Virus record (IMG/VR): IMGVR_UViG_3300021961_010001
Span: 1 to 32,563 of that record
Direction: 5' to 3' (one strand)
DNA length: 32,563 bases
Source of the DNA: a virus
Under the pieces are notes generated by a model. It was not told the DNA's origin and searched no databases. It saw only the letters and a program-made list of their open reading frames with translations. Within the stretch, counting starts at the first letter, position 1. Each line of letters begins with the position of its first letter. Positions 1-7,436 of this stretch are shown one piece after another. Both the position numbers and the translations under genes were made by a program.

Positions 1-694
1 ATTGCGCACTAACATTTAAAGTTTCATCAGATGATGCACTTGCACTATATGTGAATGTATCATAGATGTTAGATACACCTAATCGAATCAAATGTTCAAT
101 GCTAGTTAGATAAAAATTTTTGTTGCTTTCATAAAACACCACATTAGGTGCATTTTTATAACTTCTTGCACAAATCCAATTTATCAGTTTCAATGGAGAC
201 CAAAAAGGAGACACCACTGAAGTGCTAGATGCATGTTCTTCTAGAATTAACAAGTTCTTTTTATCCTTCAAATACTTATCAAAAATAGTTTGAATCATCT
301 CATGTGTTTTTCCAGAAAACTTTTTACTCACTCGTGTAATGTTATCTGTCAATGCTTCTATAGAAATTAAACTGATGCTATACAATTGTTGTGTGTTATC
401 TAAAATACGTTCTTCAACACCATTCACATAAAAAGTTTTTTGAATGGTAGCATTGTTGGTGTATTGTGGCGTTCTATATTTTATAGTAACTTGTTCCACA
501 CCTGATATAGGTAATTGCGTGATGAAACTGGCAGAATCACGCACTACAATATGACCCGTCATGACGTTAGAAAAGATATCTTCATAGATGGTAGTTTCTA
601 ACACAAGATTTCGGATGTCAAATTTTTTACCTTTGGATGTTATAGAAATTTCTTCTATTTTAACATCACCAGCTTTTTCTATCAATTCCGACAT
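1..694 (-). CDS. Baseplate hub protein, gp27-like (3' end beyond window)
   Basis: The frame opens with ATG at 694 and stays open to base 1, giving about 231 residues of an incomplete protein. The N-terminal part contains a stretch reading IYEDIFSNVMTGHIVVRDS, followed by alternating beta-strand-like segments and QLPISGVEQVTIKYRTP. This resembles the hub domains of gp27-like proteins that follow gp53/gp48 in marine T4-like phages. In T4, gp27 is a trimeric ring linking the spike to the tail tube. The gene lies 5 bases after the gp53 stop and is read in the same direction, so it belongs to the baseplate operon starting at 2587. The family call rests on recalled similarity and position. Another baseplate hub or wedge component is possible, and the C-terminus is not visible. 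Confidence 0.55.
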   Translation of the reverse strand, partial: MSELIEKAGDVKIEEISITSKGKKFDIRNLVLETTIYEDIFSNVMTGHIVVRDSASFITQLPISGVEQVTIKYRTPQYTNNATIQKTFYVNGVEERILDNTQQLYSISLISIEALTDNITRVSKKFSGKTHEMIQTIFDKYLKDKKNLLILEEHASSTSVVSPFWSPLKLINWICARSYKNAPNVVFYESNKNFYLTSIEHLIRLGVSNIYDTFTYSASASSDETLNVSAQ

Positions 695-699
695 TACAA

Positions 700-1398
700 T
701 TACCGGTTAATTAAATCTGTGAATTCTCTTGCCACAGTTTCTACATAAGATCCGTTCAATACTTTAATGACTCGTTTTTCATCATTTCTTTCACTTTCAT
801 AGGTGTAATTATTAACAGGTATAGTATTTACTGAATAATCTTCATCAACAATATATCCAAGTTCTGTGTCATAGTAATGATGAACATCTTCTTCTGGGTC
901 AATGATGGATGTTATGGTTAAATCTTCTGTTTCAGTTGTCACGTTAGTTAACGTGTTTGATGTTGTCAACAGAATTTTTCCAACTTGAGAACGCATATGA
1001 ACTACATCATCTACAACTTTACTTACTAGAAATTTTCCATCATTGTCAGATGTAATGACATCATTGGCAGCATATTCACTACCATCAGGAACTGTGATTT
1101 TGAAATCATATTTCAAGTACACTAAATCTGTCACCTTGGCATCTAAAATAGGCCATTCTTCACGTGGATTTGTGATGTCATTCACCATGAGAATTATCCA
1201 ATGATATTCAGGCTTCCCGTAGAAAATATTGCTAACCATTTCAGGTGTTTCTCCATCCTTCACTAGATACTCATCTAGAAATACCGTGTTTATCCGAAAC
1301 TTGTCAGATAATGATACACGACGGAGAAAATCTGTGATGATGATGGGTTTGTTATTGCTTTGTATTACAATTTGAGGAAATCGTGAAAAATAATCCAT
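700..1398 (-). CDS. 53: Baseplate wedge subunit gp53
   Basis: The product is 232 residues, against 196 for T4 gp53. It opens MDYFSRFPQI and contains the family pattern of a predicted wedge protein: FLDEYLVKDGETPEMVSNIF, then YGKPEYHWIILMVNDI, and a C-terminal segment with NNYTYESERNDEKRVIKVL. The NPREEWP stretch after the HWII motif is also typical. In T4, gp53 joins the wedge last and holds neighbouring wedges together around the hub. The gene starts 2 bases after the gp48 stop codon region and is followed closely by the gp27-like gene, so it sits in the middle of a three-gene minus-strand baseplate operon. The extra residues relative to T4 fall in the centre, around the SEYAANDVITSD stretch. 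No anomaly was seen. Confidence 0.85.
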   Translation of the reverse strand: MDYFSRFPQIVIQSNNKPIIITDFLRRVSLSDKFRINTVFLDEYLVKDGETPEMVSNIFYGKPEYHWIILMVNDITNPREEWPILDAKVTDLVYLKYDFKITVPDGSEYAANDVITSDNDGKFLVSKVVDDVVHMRSQVGKILLTTSNTLTNVTTETEDLTITSIIDPEEDVHHYYDTELGYIVDEDYSVNTIPVNNYTYESERNDEKRVIKVLNGSYVETVAREFTDLINR

Positions 1399-1399
1399 G

Positions 1400-2587
1400 T
1401 TAGAATCCTGCTTGTTGAATACGGTCGCGGTATATCAATTCCAATTCTGTGAATGTCAAGGACATTGATACTTCAGAAGGAGCACCAGCAGTATTTTTCA
1501 CTGTGATGAAATCATTACCTCCATATTCCACTTTCATGTTGGTAAGTGCACAACTACTGGTTCGAAACAAATAGGTGTTTGGACCTTCTCCTTTATAGTG
1601 AAATTCTATTTGAAATTCAGCAGGATAACTAACAAAGAATTTTTCTTCTCCTAGTGCAGGATGCATGTAATATTTGAATACATCAATGATGTTAAATATT
1701 TGGTCCAATTCTGTCGCATTTTTAGGAATGAATGTGTAATCAAAATTGAAGGTTCGAAAATTCATGTTTTTAAACAACTGACTTTTAAATGGATTCACAG
1801 CAGTGCCACTGAATGCACTAACAGCTGCAGCCGCCCCTCCTCCTAGCTCACCTAATGCTTTATCAGCATTGTTTAATGCCAAAGCAGCTCCAGCTCCTCC
1901 GACATTTTTCAAAGCATTTACTGCTGCATCCACACGACCAGCCATTCCTTCACCATTTCCTGTAAACACTCCACGAAGAGCTGCGGCCGCTTCTGATGTG
2001 ATGCCTCCGAACATTCCTAAATCAGTGTCGGCCCAGTTGGCGGCATATTCTGTTCGTGGTTTATTATTCAAGTATAATGCCACGCAATATTTCAATGTTT
2101 GAGCATCACGTGCTGAACCCCCTTCCGCCGTCACGACAGCAGCAGTTGTTCCAGCTCCAGCAACAGCAGTTGCACCTGTAGCTGTGGTAACAGCTATATT
2201 ACTAGCTGTTTGGCGCGCATTGTCAATGGTTTTAATACCTGTTCGAAGTGTTCTGTTAAAAATACCACTAGCACGTTTAGCCAATTTGTTACCCACGTAG
2301 CCAGCACCAGCACCACCAGCTACAGCTGCGACCGCGGCCTGCGCTACTGGACCCACTTGTGTTTCTGGACGAAATTGAGAGCTGGGTTCCACAGGAATGC
2401 TACCTTTAGGAGCTTCTAATTCTTCAGGAACTCGACCAGAGCGTTCTGTGATGTAAAACATCATGTAATGGGGTGTTGTATCACTACCCACATCTTCAGG
2501 ATATCTATACACTTCCAATCCTTTTTTACCCAGTTCAGTAATGGCTGAACCTACAGTAAGTGTTTTTGCGCTTTTAAAGTTGGCCAT
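1400..2587 (-). CDS. 48: Baseplate tail-tube cap, gp48-like
   Basis: The product is 395 residues (T4 gp48 has 364). The N-terminal part carries a Pro/Glu-rich stretch and an Ala/Gly-rich region (about residues 85-160 and 190-265) that looks flexible or membrane-like by composition. The conserved C-terminal third (about residues 268-395) has the tube-like fold signature: MNFRTFNFDYTFIPKNATE, MHPALGEEKFFVSYPAEF and a final SLTFTELELIYRDRI. In T4, gp48 and gp54 both have the gp19 tube fold and form the platform on which the tube polymerises. A gp54-like paralogue is encoded at 3729-4799, which supports gp48 here. A perfect late promoter octamer lies 30 bases upstream of the start. Assignment of gp48 rather than gp54 is by similarity of the C-terminal motif. 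Confidence 0.75.
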   Translation of the reverse strand: MANFKSAKTLTVGSAITELGKKGLEVYRYPEDVGSDTTPHYMMFYITERSGRVPEELEAPKGSIPVEPSSQFRPETQVGPVAQAAVAAVAGGAGAGYVGNKLAKRASGIFNRTLRTGIKTIDNARQTASNIAVTTATGATAVAGAGTTAAVVTAEGGSARDAQTLKYCVALYLNNKPRTEYAANWADTDLGMFGGITSEAAAALRGVFTGNGEGMAGRVDAAVNALKNVGGAGAALALNNADKALGELGGGAAAAVSAFSGTAVNPFKSQLFKNMNFRTFNFDYTFIPKNATELDQIFNIIDVFKYYMHPALGEEKFFVSYPAEFQIEFHYKGEGPNTYLFRTSSCALTNMKVEYGGNDFITVKNTAGAPSEVSMSLTFTELELIYRDRIQQAGF

Positions 2588-2616
2588 AAATAGTTTCCTT
2601 GGGTATACTTTACAGA

Positions 2617-2624
2617 TATTTATA
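2617..2624 (-). promoter_or_regulatory. T4-type late promoter TATAAATA for the gp48-gp53-gp27 operon
   Basis: The minus strand reads TATAAATA, a perfect match to the T4 late (gp55-sigma) promoter octamer. It ends 30 bases before the gp48 start at 2587. The phage also encodes gp33, the late-transcription coactivator. The octamer shares its last base with the ATG of the divergent gp4 gene at 2624. Confidence 0.7.
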
Positions 2625-3088
2625 TGGCTTACACCAAAGATACGTATAAAGGAAGATTCATACCAAAAAATCCCCAGAAATATGTCGGGGATCCCACGGA
2701 AATCATATATCGCAGCAGTTATGAATTGAAGTTCATGAAATGGTGTGATACCAGTGATTCGGTATTGAAATGGGCCAGTGAAGAAATTGTGATTCCCTAT
2801 GTCAGTCCCATGGACAACCTAGTTCATAGATATTTTGTGGACTTCTATGTGGAAGTCATGGAAAAAACTGGGAGAAGAAAAAAATATCTTGTGGAAGTGA
2901 AACCGTATAGATTCACGGTCCCTCCACAAGTTCCTCAAAGAAAAACACAGAGATTTATTTCCGAAGTGAAGCAATGGGGTGTAAACAACGCAAAATGGAG
3001 TGCGGCTCGGAGATTTGCTTCTCAGCACGGATGGGAATTCATGCTTGTCACAGAGAAGGACTTAGGAACTACTATAAATAGTAAGTAG
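2624..3088 (+). CDS. 4: Head completion protein gp4 (TnsA-like nuclease fold)
   Basis: The product is 154 residues, close to the 150 of T4 gp4 (also called gp50/65). It begins MAYTKDTYKG and contains the conserved blocks IYRSSYELKFMKWCD, HRYFVDFYVEV and KKYLVEVKPY. Candidate metal-binding residues are E34, D73, E91 and K93, the E...D...ExK arrangement of TnsA-type restriction-like nucleases. In T4, gp4 acts with gp50 and gp2 after packaging to complete the head so that the tail can join. The gene is the first of the plus-strand tail/head block and is divergent from gp48, with 36 bases between the two starts. A late promoter for the next gene lies within its last codons. Confidence 0.9.
   Translation: MAYTKDTYKGRFIPKNPQKYVGDPTEIIYRSSYELKFMKWCDTSDSVLKWASEEIVIPYVSPMDNLVHRYFVDFYVEVMEKTGRRKKYLVEVKPYRFTVPPQVPQRKTQRFISEVKQWGVNNAKWSAARRFASQHGWEFMLVTEKDLGTTINSK
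3073..3080 (+). promoter_or_regulatory. T4-type late promoter TATAAATA for the gp2-like/gp54/gp26 operon
   Basis: This is a perfect TATAAATA octamer on the plus strand, inside the last codons of gp4. It ends 82 bases upstream of the ATG at 3163. The intervening 74 bases from 3089 to 3162 hold no gene. They form the likely 5' leader, which shows no clear Shine-Dalgarno sequence. Confidence 0.65.
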
Positions 3089-3162
3089 TTTTTAACTTCA
3101 TACCGGACATAGTAAGTTTAACACCTTGTCAAGTAGTAGTCAAGTACTCAATTTTACCATTT

Positions 3163-3729
3163 ATGCCTCCTAACCAATCAGAAACAAATCGTCAACGTGA
3201 AACACCAGGAAGCACTGAACGGTGGTATCAAGACATGGTTAAACGACTTGGTGCTGGTAGAGGAAACAAAACGTTACAAAGTGATATTGGTGAATTTACA
3301 GGTACAGCACAAGTGGGAAGCATGTATGTGTTTTCCTATGATCCAAAGTTGTCTGATGTGCTTCCATACTATGACACGGTGCCAGTTGTAGTTCCATTTA
3401 GAATTGTATCAGATGGTTTTTATGGATTAAACTTCCATTATCTGGCACCCATGCTTCGAACAGCTTTGTTGGATAGAATGATTGATTTAACTGCTTCTCA
3501 ACCATTAACGAATACAACAAGAATGAGTTTAACATGGCGTTTGTTAAACAATGCTTCACGATTCCCAGGTGTCAACACCTCAGTGAAACGATATTTGTAT
3601 AGTCAAATAGGCTCACGTTTACTGAAAGTGTATCCAAAAGATTGGAAAAAAACCATTCTTTTACCAATAGACAATTTCGAAAAATCCTCAAGAACCAGTG
3701 TGTTCAGAAATTCACGGAGTAAAATTTAA
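3163..3729 (+). CDS. Conserved T4-like virion protein, probable DNA end protector (gp2-like)
   Basis: The product is 188 residues. After a charged N-terminus comes a conserved core: GSMYVFSYDPKLSDVLPYYD, then FRIVSDGFYGLNFHYLAPML, and a C-terminal part with KVYPKDWKKTILLPIDNFEK. Proteins with this MYVFSYDPK...LPYYD pattern are found in many marine T4-like phages and, as I recall, are annotated as DNA end protector gp2. T4 gp2 binds packaged DNA ends and blocks RecBCD. The protein is shorter than T4 gp2 (274 residues), so the functional equivalence is inference. It lies next to gp4, another head-completion gene, which fits. Its stop overlaps the gp54 start by one base (TAATG), implying coupled translation. 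Confidence 0.55.
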   Translation: MPPNQSETNRQRETPGSTERWYQDMVKRLGAGRGNKTLQSDIGEFTGTAQVGSMYVFSYDPKLSDVLPYYDTVPVVVPFRIVSDGFYGLNFHYLAPMLRTALLDRMIDLTASQPLTNTTRMSLTWRLLNNASRFPGVNTSVKRYLYSQIGSRLLKVYPKDWKKTILLPIDNFEKSSRTSVFRNSRSKI

Positions 3730-4799
3730 TGAGTATACTAAGCACAGTTGGTAGTCTTGGAAATATTGCCAGAAAAACAGGCAAGGGATTGGTTAATCTT
3801 ACCAAACCAGCACAACCTCAAACTGATGCTGGCACAGCAGCTGCAGCACCAAATGTTCGACAAATTGACAGTGTGGAGATTCCTTCACTAGAAAACTTCA
3901 TTGGGTTTGTTAAACAAAACAACTTTGCTCGTTCTGAAAGATTTTTCGTAACATTTGATGGATTGTCCAACCAAGAAGAATCTAAGACACTCACACTTCT
4001 GTGTCATCAAGCTTCATTGCCAGGAAAAAATATATCCACACGTAGTTTACGGATAAATGGTTTAGACAGACAATTCGCTCATACAGCTGATTACGGGCAA
4101 GAAATCACACTTGAATTTCTCATGGACACCGATTACACACCTCGAGCTGTTATGCAAAAGTGGATGGAAGATTGTGTGTCCAGTTATGAAAAAGATAGCA
4201 GCAATGAAGTGGGACTTCTTACTGATTATGCTAAAAACATCACATTCCATGTGTTGATTCCAGCTGGTATTCCCGGAGAAGCATTATTCAATTGGAGTCC
4301 CACATCAGTGGACTTGGGATTACGAGATAAAGTTGACACTAGTAAATTGGGACGAGGCGCCAACGTAGCCATAGACAAATTGATGGGACGTGGTAAGCGT
4401 TTAGTAGACAACAAGTTCAACAAAATTAAATCTCAAGCGTTTGGTGCCGTCAGTGGTATCGCAGCACCTTTATTGGATTTGTTAACTGAGTCTGACCAAA
4501 TTGTCTGTCAAGTGACATTGGTGGATGCTTGGCCCAAGAGTGTTGTTATGATACCATTAGGATGGGATAATGTGGGAATACAAAGGATGAGTGTGACATT
4601 CACCTATCATCATTGGGAACAAGCCATCGCTAAAATTTCATTGAATGGTGAAGAAACGGCAAACAACATTTCACAAAACATGAGTAATTTTGCCAAGAAG
4701 TACACAAATAAAATACCTAAGCAAGATATTGCTAAACTTGGTACTGATTTGAAAGCAGGAATAAAAAGTAGTGCAACTAGATTATTTGGACGTGGTTAA
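3729..4799 (+). CDS. 54: Baseplate tail-tube initiator gp54
   Basis: The product is 356 residues (T4 gp54 has 320). The N-terminal 45 residues are Ala/Thr-rich. The core begins IPSLENFIGFVKQNNFARSE and contains CHQASLPGKNISTRSLRING and HTADYGQEITLEFLMDTDYT. The tube-like ending is LVDAWPKSVVMIPLGWDN followed by VTFTYHHWEQ. In T4, gp54 caps the hub and starts tail-tube polymerisation. A GGAG sequence lies about 10 bases upstream of the ATG, and the gene overlaps the preceding stop by one base. About 45 residues after the fold-ending motif form a lysine-rich tail. The assignment is firm for the gp48/gp54 fold and good for gp54 specifically. Confidence 0.8.
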   Translation: MSILSTVGSLGNIARKTGKGLVNLTKPAQPQTDAGTAAAAPNVRQIDSVEIPSLENFIGFVKQNNFARSERFFVTFDGLSNQEESKTLTLLCHQASLPGKNISTRSLRINGLDRQFAHTADYGQEITLEFLMDTDYTPRAVMQKWMEDCVSSYEKDSSNEVGLLTDYAKNITFHVLIPAGIPGEALFNWSPTSVDLGLRDKVDTSKLGRGANVAIDKLMGRGKRLVDNKFNKIKSQAFGAVSGIAAPLLDLLTESDQIVCQVTLVDAWPKSVVMIPLGWDNVGIQRMSVTFTYHHWEQAIAKISLNGEETANNISQNMSNFAKKYTNKIPKQDIAKLGTDLKAGIKSSATRLFGRG

Positions 4800-4813
4800 C
4801 ACAAGGAGATGAC

Positions 4814-5512
4814 ATGAGTATACCTATGGTAAAAGTTCCGAAATTCACAACAACTCTTCCTGTCTCAGGAGAAAAAATAGAGTTTCGTCCCTTTTTAGTG
4901 AAAGAAGAAAAAATATTGTTATTGGCTAGTGAAAGTAATAAAACAGAAGATGCAGTAGTGGCATTGAAAGACATCATTGAAGCGTGTACATTTGGTAAAG
5001 TAGATATATCCAAGTATGGGTTAGCTGACATGCAATGGTTGTTTCTACAAATTCGTGGAAAGTCTGTGGGTGAAGAAATGGATTTATATCTCATCTGTGG
5101 GGGATGTGAAGCTAAACAACCCTATGTCATGAATGTATCTGATTTTGAAACTGTGGTGCCACCATTAAAAAACATCATCACATTAGATAGCTCCACGAAA
5201 GTTGAACTTCGATATCCCACACTTGAACATTATGCTGCGTTGTTTGAAACTAACTCAGAACAAACTTTATATTCAGTTGTAGCTGATTGTATTGTAAAGG
5301 TGTATAATGAAGATGAAATGTTTGTGAATGATGGAAACAGTCATGATGAGCTTTTAGAATTCATTGACAATCTCACACCTGAACAATTTGCTCCATTTGA
5401 AGGTTTCTATAAGAATATGCCAGTGTTGCGAAAAGACATAACATTTACATGCAAGAAATGTGAGCAAGAAAACAGAATTGTGTTGGATGGAATCAACCAT
5501 TTTTTCGAATAA
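4814..5512 (+). CDS. 26: Baseplate hub assembly protein gp26 (T4_baseplate family)
   Basis: The product is 232 residues (T4 gp26 has 208). It opens with MSIPMVKVPKFTTTLPVSGE and FRPFLVKEEKILLLA, the usual start of this family. Two CxxC pairs, ICGGCEAKQ near residue 95 and CKKCEQEN near residue 219, suggest a zinc ribbon. The Shine-Dalgarno AAGGAG is strong. In other phages the equivalent protein behaves as a tail assembly chaperone acting just upstream of the tape measure, and the layout is the same here. The last codons CAT TTT TTC GAA TAA form a canonical -1 slippery heptamer. The -1 frame is open into the downstream gp51-like gene, so a longer gp26-gp51 fusion may also be made. Confidence 0.85.
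   Translation: MSIPMVKVPKFTTTLPVSGEKIEFRPFLVKEEKILLLASESNKTEDAVVALKDIIEACTFGKVDISKYGLADMQWLFLQIRGKSVGEEMDLYLICGGCEAKQPYVMNVSDFETVVPPLKNIITLDSSTKVELRYPTLEHYAALFETNSEQTLYSVVADCIVKVYNEDEMFVNDGNSHDELLEFIDNLTPEQFAPFEGFYKNMPVLRKDITFTCKKCEQENRIVLDGINHFFE
5500..5506 (+). promoter_or_regulatory. Candidate programmed -1 frameshift site T TTT TTC
   Basis: Read in the gp26 frame, the heptamer is T-TTT-TTC, which fits the X XXY YYZ rule for simultaneous -1 slippage. The gp26 stop codon follows one codon later. The -1 frame from 5506 reads eight sense codons (RITLSHDN) and then joins in frame to the ATG at 5530. A weak hairpin can be drawn around CATG-ATAA-CATG at about 5521-5532. Shifted product: gp26 plus about 55 residues. 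Confidence 0.5.
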
Positions 5513-5529
5513 CTCTTTCTCATGATAAC

Positions 5530-5673
5530 ATGGTGAATTTTTACAAAACCAATTTTTTGTTGATGCATATTCACAAATATTCACTCACAGAAATTGAAAA
5601 CATGATGCCTTGGGAAAGAGAAACATATATAGGACTATTATTACAATTCCTCGAAAAGAAAAATAACGAGTAA
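5530..5673 (+). CDS. Small gp51-like baseplate hub assembly / tail-chaperone extension
   Basis: This is a 47-codon reading frame beginning MVNFYKTNFLLMHIHKY, followed by SLTEIENMMPWERETYIGLL. The 'MPWERE.Y..LL' pattern is characteristic of the small gp51-type proteins that follow gp26 in marine T4-like phages, and of the C-terminal part of tail assembly chaperones. T4 gp51 itself is about 249 residues, so this is either a minimal version or just the T extension of a frameshifted chaperone. The ATG has no convincing Shine-Dalgarno sequence. It lies 18 bases after the gp26 stop in the -1 frame relative to gp26, with no stop between. It ends 5 bases before the tape-measure candidate. Confidence 0.65.
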   Translation: MVNFYKTNFLLMHIHKYSLTEIENMMPWERETYIGLLLQFLEKKNNE

Positions 5674-5678
5674 CTTAC

Positions 5679-7436
5679 ATGGCTAAACCTAAAGCAGAAA
5701 AAACAATAAAGAAGTCTGATGTTGCAAAACGTATCCGTGAAGATATTTTAACTAGCAAGGATAAGCCTGCAGTTGATGAACTAAATCAATCCGTGGCAAC
5801 AGCACAAAATGTTGCTAAAGTTGCTGCTGCCATTGAAATGATGTCCAACGAACAGAATGATACTTTATTGGAAATTTTAAAGGCTTTAGAAAAAATTCCT
5901 GAAACACTTGAAGACCAAGAAAAACAAGCTTCTGATAATCTGGAAAAGTTAGTGGAAGTTATTGTTAAGTTGGAAAAGGATGCTGAAGAAGCTGAAAAAT
6001 CTGGTGACACGGAAAAAGCTGGCAAAATAAAAGCTCAAGTTGGAGTGTTGAAGGGAGAAGCTAACAAACAGCTAAAACTATCAACACAAACTTTAGATGC
6101 CGCTCCTAAGACATTTGGAGAAGGCATGGCTAGAATGATGGGTGTTGAACCTACACAACTGCGAGAACAGGGTGGTGGTATAAAGGGACTTGGTAAAGCT
6201 CTGTTTAAAGGAACCAGAGATTATGTCGGATCAATAACAAACCCCGACAAATTCAATCAATCATTTATTCCCACAGTTGATGAACGAATTCAAAAAGAAA
6301 AAGAGCAACAAACAGCAAAAGAAGCTATAGCGTCATCGTTAGGTGAAGCACGTAAGGGAGAAATTCGTGAAAAAATTAAGGATGTACCAGATTATCTACG
6401 TGTTAAAGTGGATTCAGAAACAGGTGAACGGTATCGTCAAACAAAGGACGGTGGTCGAATCAATGAAATGAATCCATCCGGTGAAAAGAATTCACGATTT
6501 GATTTTGGTACTACTGGACGTTTAGTTGAAGAAGAAACTGGAAAGGGGTATGATTATGGAGCAGGTGCTGTAGCAGCAGCTCCAGCTAAATCCACAGCTT
6601 CTTCAATATTTGAAGGTGAATCTGGTACCGATGAAGAAACCAAGGCTGGCAATGAAGAAGTAATAGATAAACTTGATGAAGTTAAAGAAGCAATCGAAGA
6701 ACTGAATGCCACACTGGAAAACAAAGAAATGGGTGGCGGTGGCGGTGGCCTGATGGACAATGCTCTGGATCTGGCAACTTCACGCGGCCGTCCAAACCTT
6801 GGCACAGCGTCCCGTGGTGCAAGTAGAGCTGCTTCTAAAGGAGCTACCCAAGCAGCCACTAAAGGTGGTGCCAAGGCGATATTTAAGGGTGCTTTGAAAG
6901 GTGGAGCAAAAATGGCAAGATTTCTTGGTCCAATAGGTGCTGCCGTAACATTGGGTATGGCCGCATATGATGCCACTCAAGGTGCAATGGCGGATCCAGA
7001 TGCATCCACAGGACAAAAACTTAAGAATGCGGGTAGTTCTTTGTTAAACAGCTTAACGTTCGGCTTGGTAGGAAAATCTGCAAATGAAATCCGAGAAGAA
7101 GCAGCACAAAAACAAGCAGCAGAAGCAGACGGACGGCAAACCACACCTGGTGCTGATGTAGAGGCTCAGGCGCGTGCTTCTGCTGCTCCCCCAGGTGCAA
7201 CACCACCGGTTCCTCCTTTCAGAAACCCAAATCGTCCTTCTGCTGCAGCACAAATGGAAGCAGCGGCCGCTGCATCTGCTGCTCCGGCCGCTGCTGCACC
7301 CATCATCATGGACAATTCACAAAAAGTAATGGCCCCACCAGCAGCAAGCTCTAGTGGGGCCAGTGTTACTACGATACGAGACACACGCAGCAGTCATTTA
7401 AGATTCAACGACCGCCGCATGGCTCGCGTGATGTAA
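5679..7436 (+). CDS. Probable tail tape-measure / hub protein (gp29 position)
   Basis: The product is 585 residues, almost the size of T4 gp29 (590). Residues 1-120 are charged and heptad-like (AIEMMSNEQNDTLLEILKAL, then Glu/Lys-rich), suggesting coiled coil. A poly-Gly run lies near residue 353. Residues about 403-440 hold a hydrophobic, Gly/Ala-rich segment (ARFLGPIGAAVTLGMAAYDA) of the kind found in tape measures. The C-terminal 120 residues are Ala/Pro-rich and end in a basic tail. Position directly after the gp26/gp51-like chaperone pair is the standard location of a tape measure. No sequence-level T4 gp29 match is claimed. A structural protein linked to the hub is the alternative. It converges with gp32: the two stop codons are adjacent at 7436/7437. 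Confidence 0.5.
   Translation: MAKPKAEKTIKKSDVAKRIREDILTSKDKPAVDELNQSVATAQNVAKVAAAIEMMSNEQNDTLLEILKALEKIPETLEDQEKQASDNLEKLVEVIVKLEKDAEEAEKSGDTEKAGKIKAQVGVLKGEANKQLKLSTQTLDAAPKTFGEGMARMMGVEPTQLREQGGGIKGLGKALFKGTRDYVGSITNPDKFNQSFIPTVDERIQKEKEQQTAKEAIASSLGEARKGEIREKIKDVPDYLRVKVDSETGERYRQTKDGGRINEMNPSGEKNSRFDFGTTGRLVEEETGKGYDYGAGAVAAAPAKSTASSIFEGESGTDEETKAGNEEVIDKLDEVKEAIEELNATLENKEMGGGGGGLMDNALDLATSRGRPNLGTASRGASRAASKGATQAATKGGAKAIFKGALKGGAKMARFLGPIGAAVTLGMAAYDATQGAMADPDASTGQKLKNAGSSLLNSLTFGLVGKSANEIREEAAQKQAAEADGRQTTPGADVEAQARASAAPPGATPPVPPFRNPNRPSAAAQMEAAAAASAAPAAAAPIIMDNSQKVMAPPAASSSGASVTTIRDTRSSHLRFNDRRMARVM
7321..7372 (-). terminator. Intrinsic terminator for gp32, inside the tape-measure gene
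   Basis: On the minus strand a 9-bp stem (TGGCCCCAC at 7372-7364 with GTGGGGCCA at 7338-7330) encloses a 25-base loop. It is followed by TTACTTTTT. It lies 65 bases beyond the gp32 stop, within the last 40 codons of the opposing gene (codons for the APPAASSSGAS stretch). The loop is longer than usual, so confidence is moderate. Confidence 0.5.

Noticed and set aside
598-627. TTGACA followed by TAGAAA inside the gp27-like gene
   Set aside because: The spacing is only 15 bases and no gene start follows at a sensible distance.
1803-2102. Plus-strand reading frames over gp48
   Set aside because: They mirror the Ala/Gly-rich codons of gp48 on the other strand and have no ribosome binding site or family match.
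6730-6760. Gly-codon run suggesting a short tandem repeat
   Set aside because: It is a glycine linker in the tape-measure candidate (GGTGGCGGTGG pattern) and not a separate repeat element.
6554-6976. Minus-strand reading frame of 140 codons over the tape-measure gene
   Set aside because: It is the antisense of the Gly/Ala-rich part; its composition reflects the opposite codons and it has no context.
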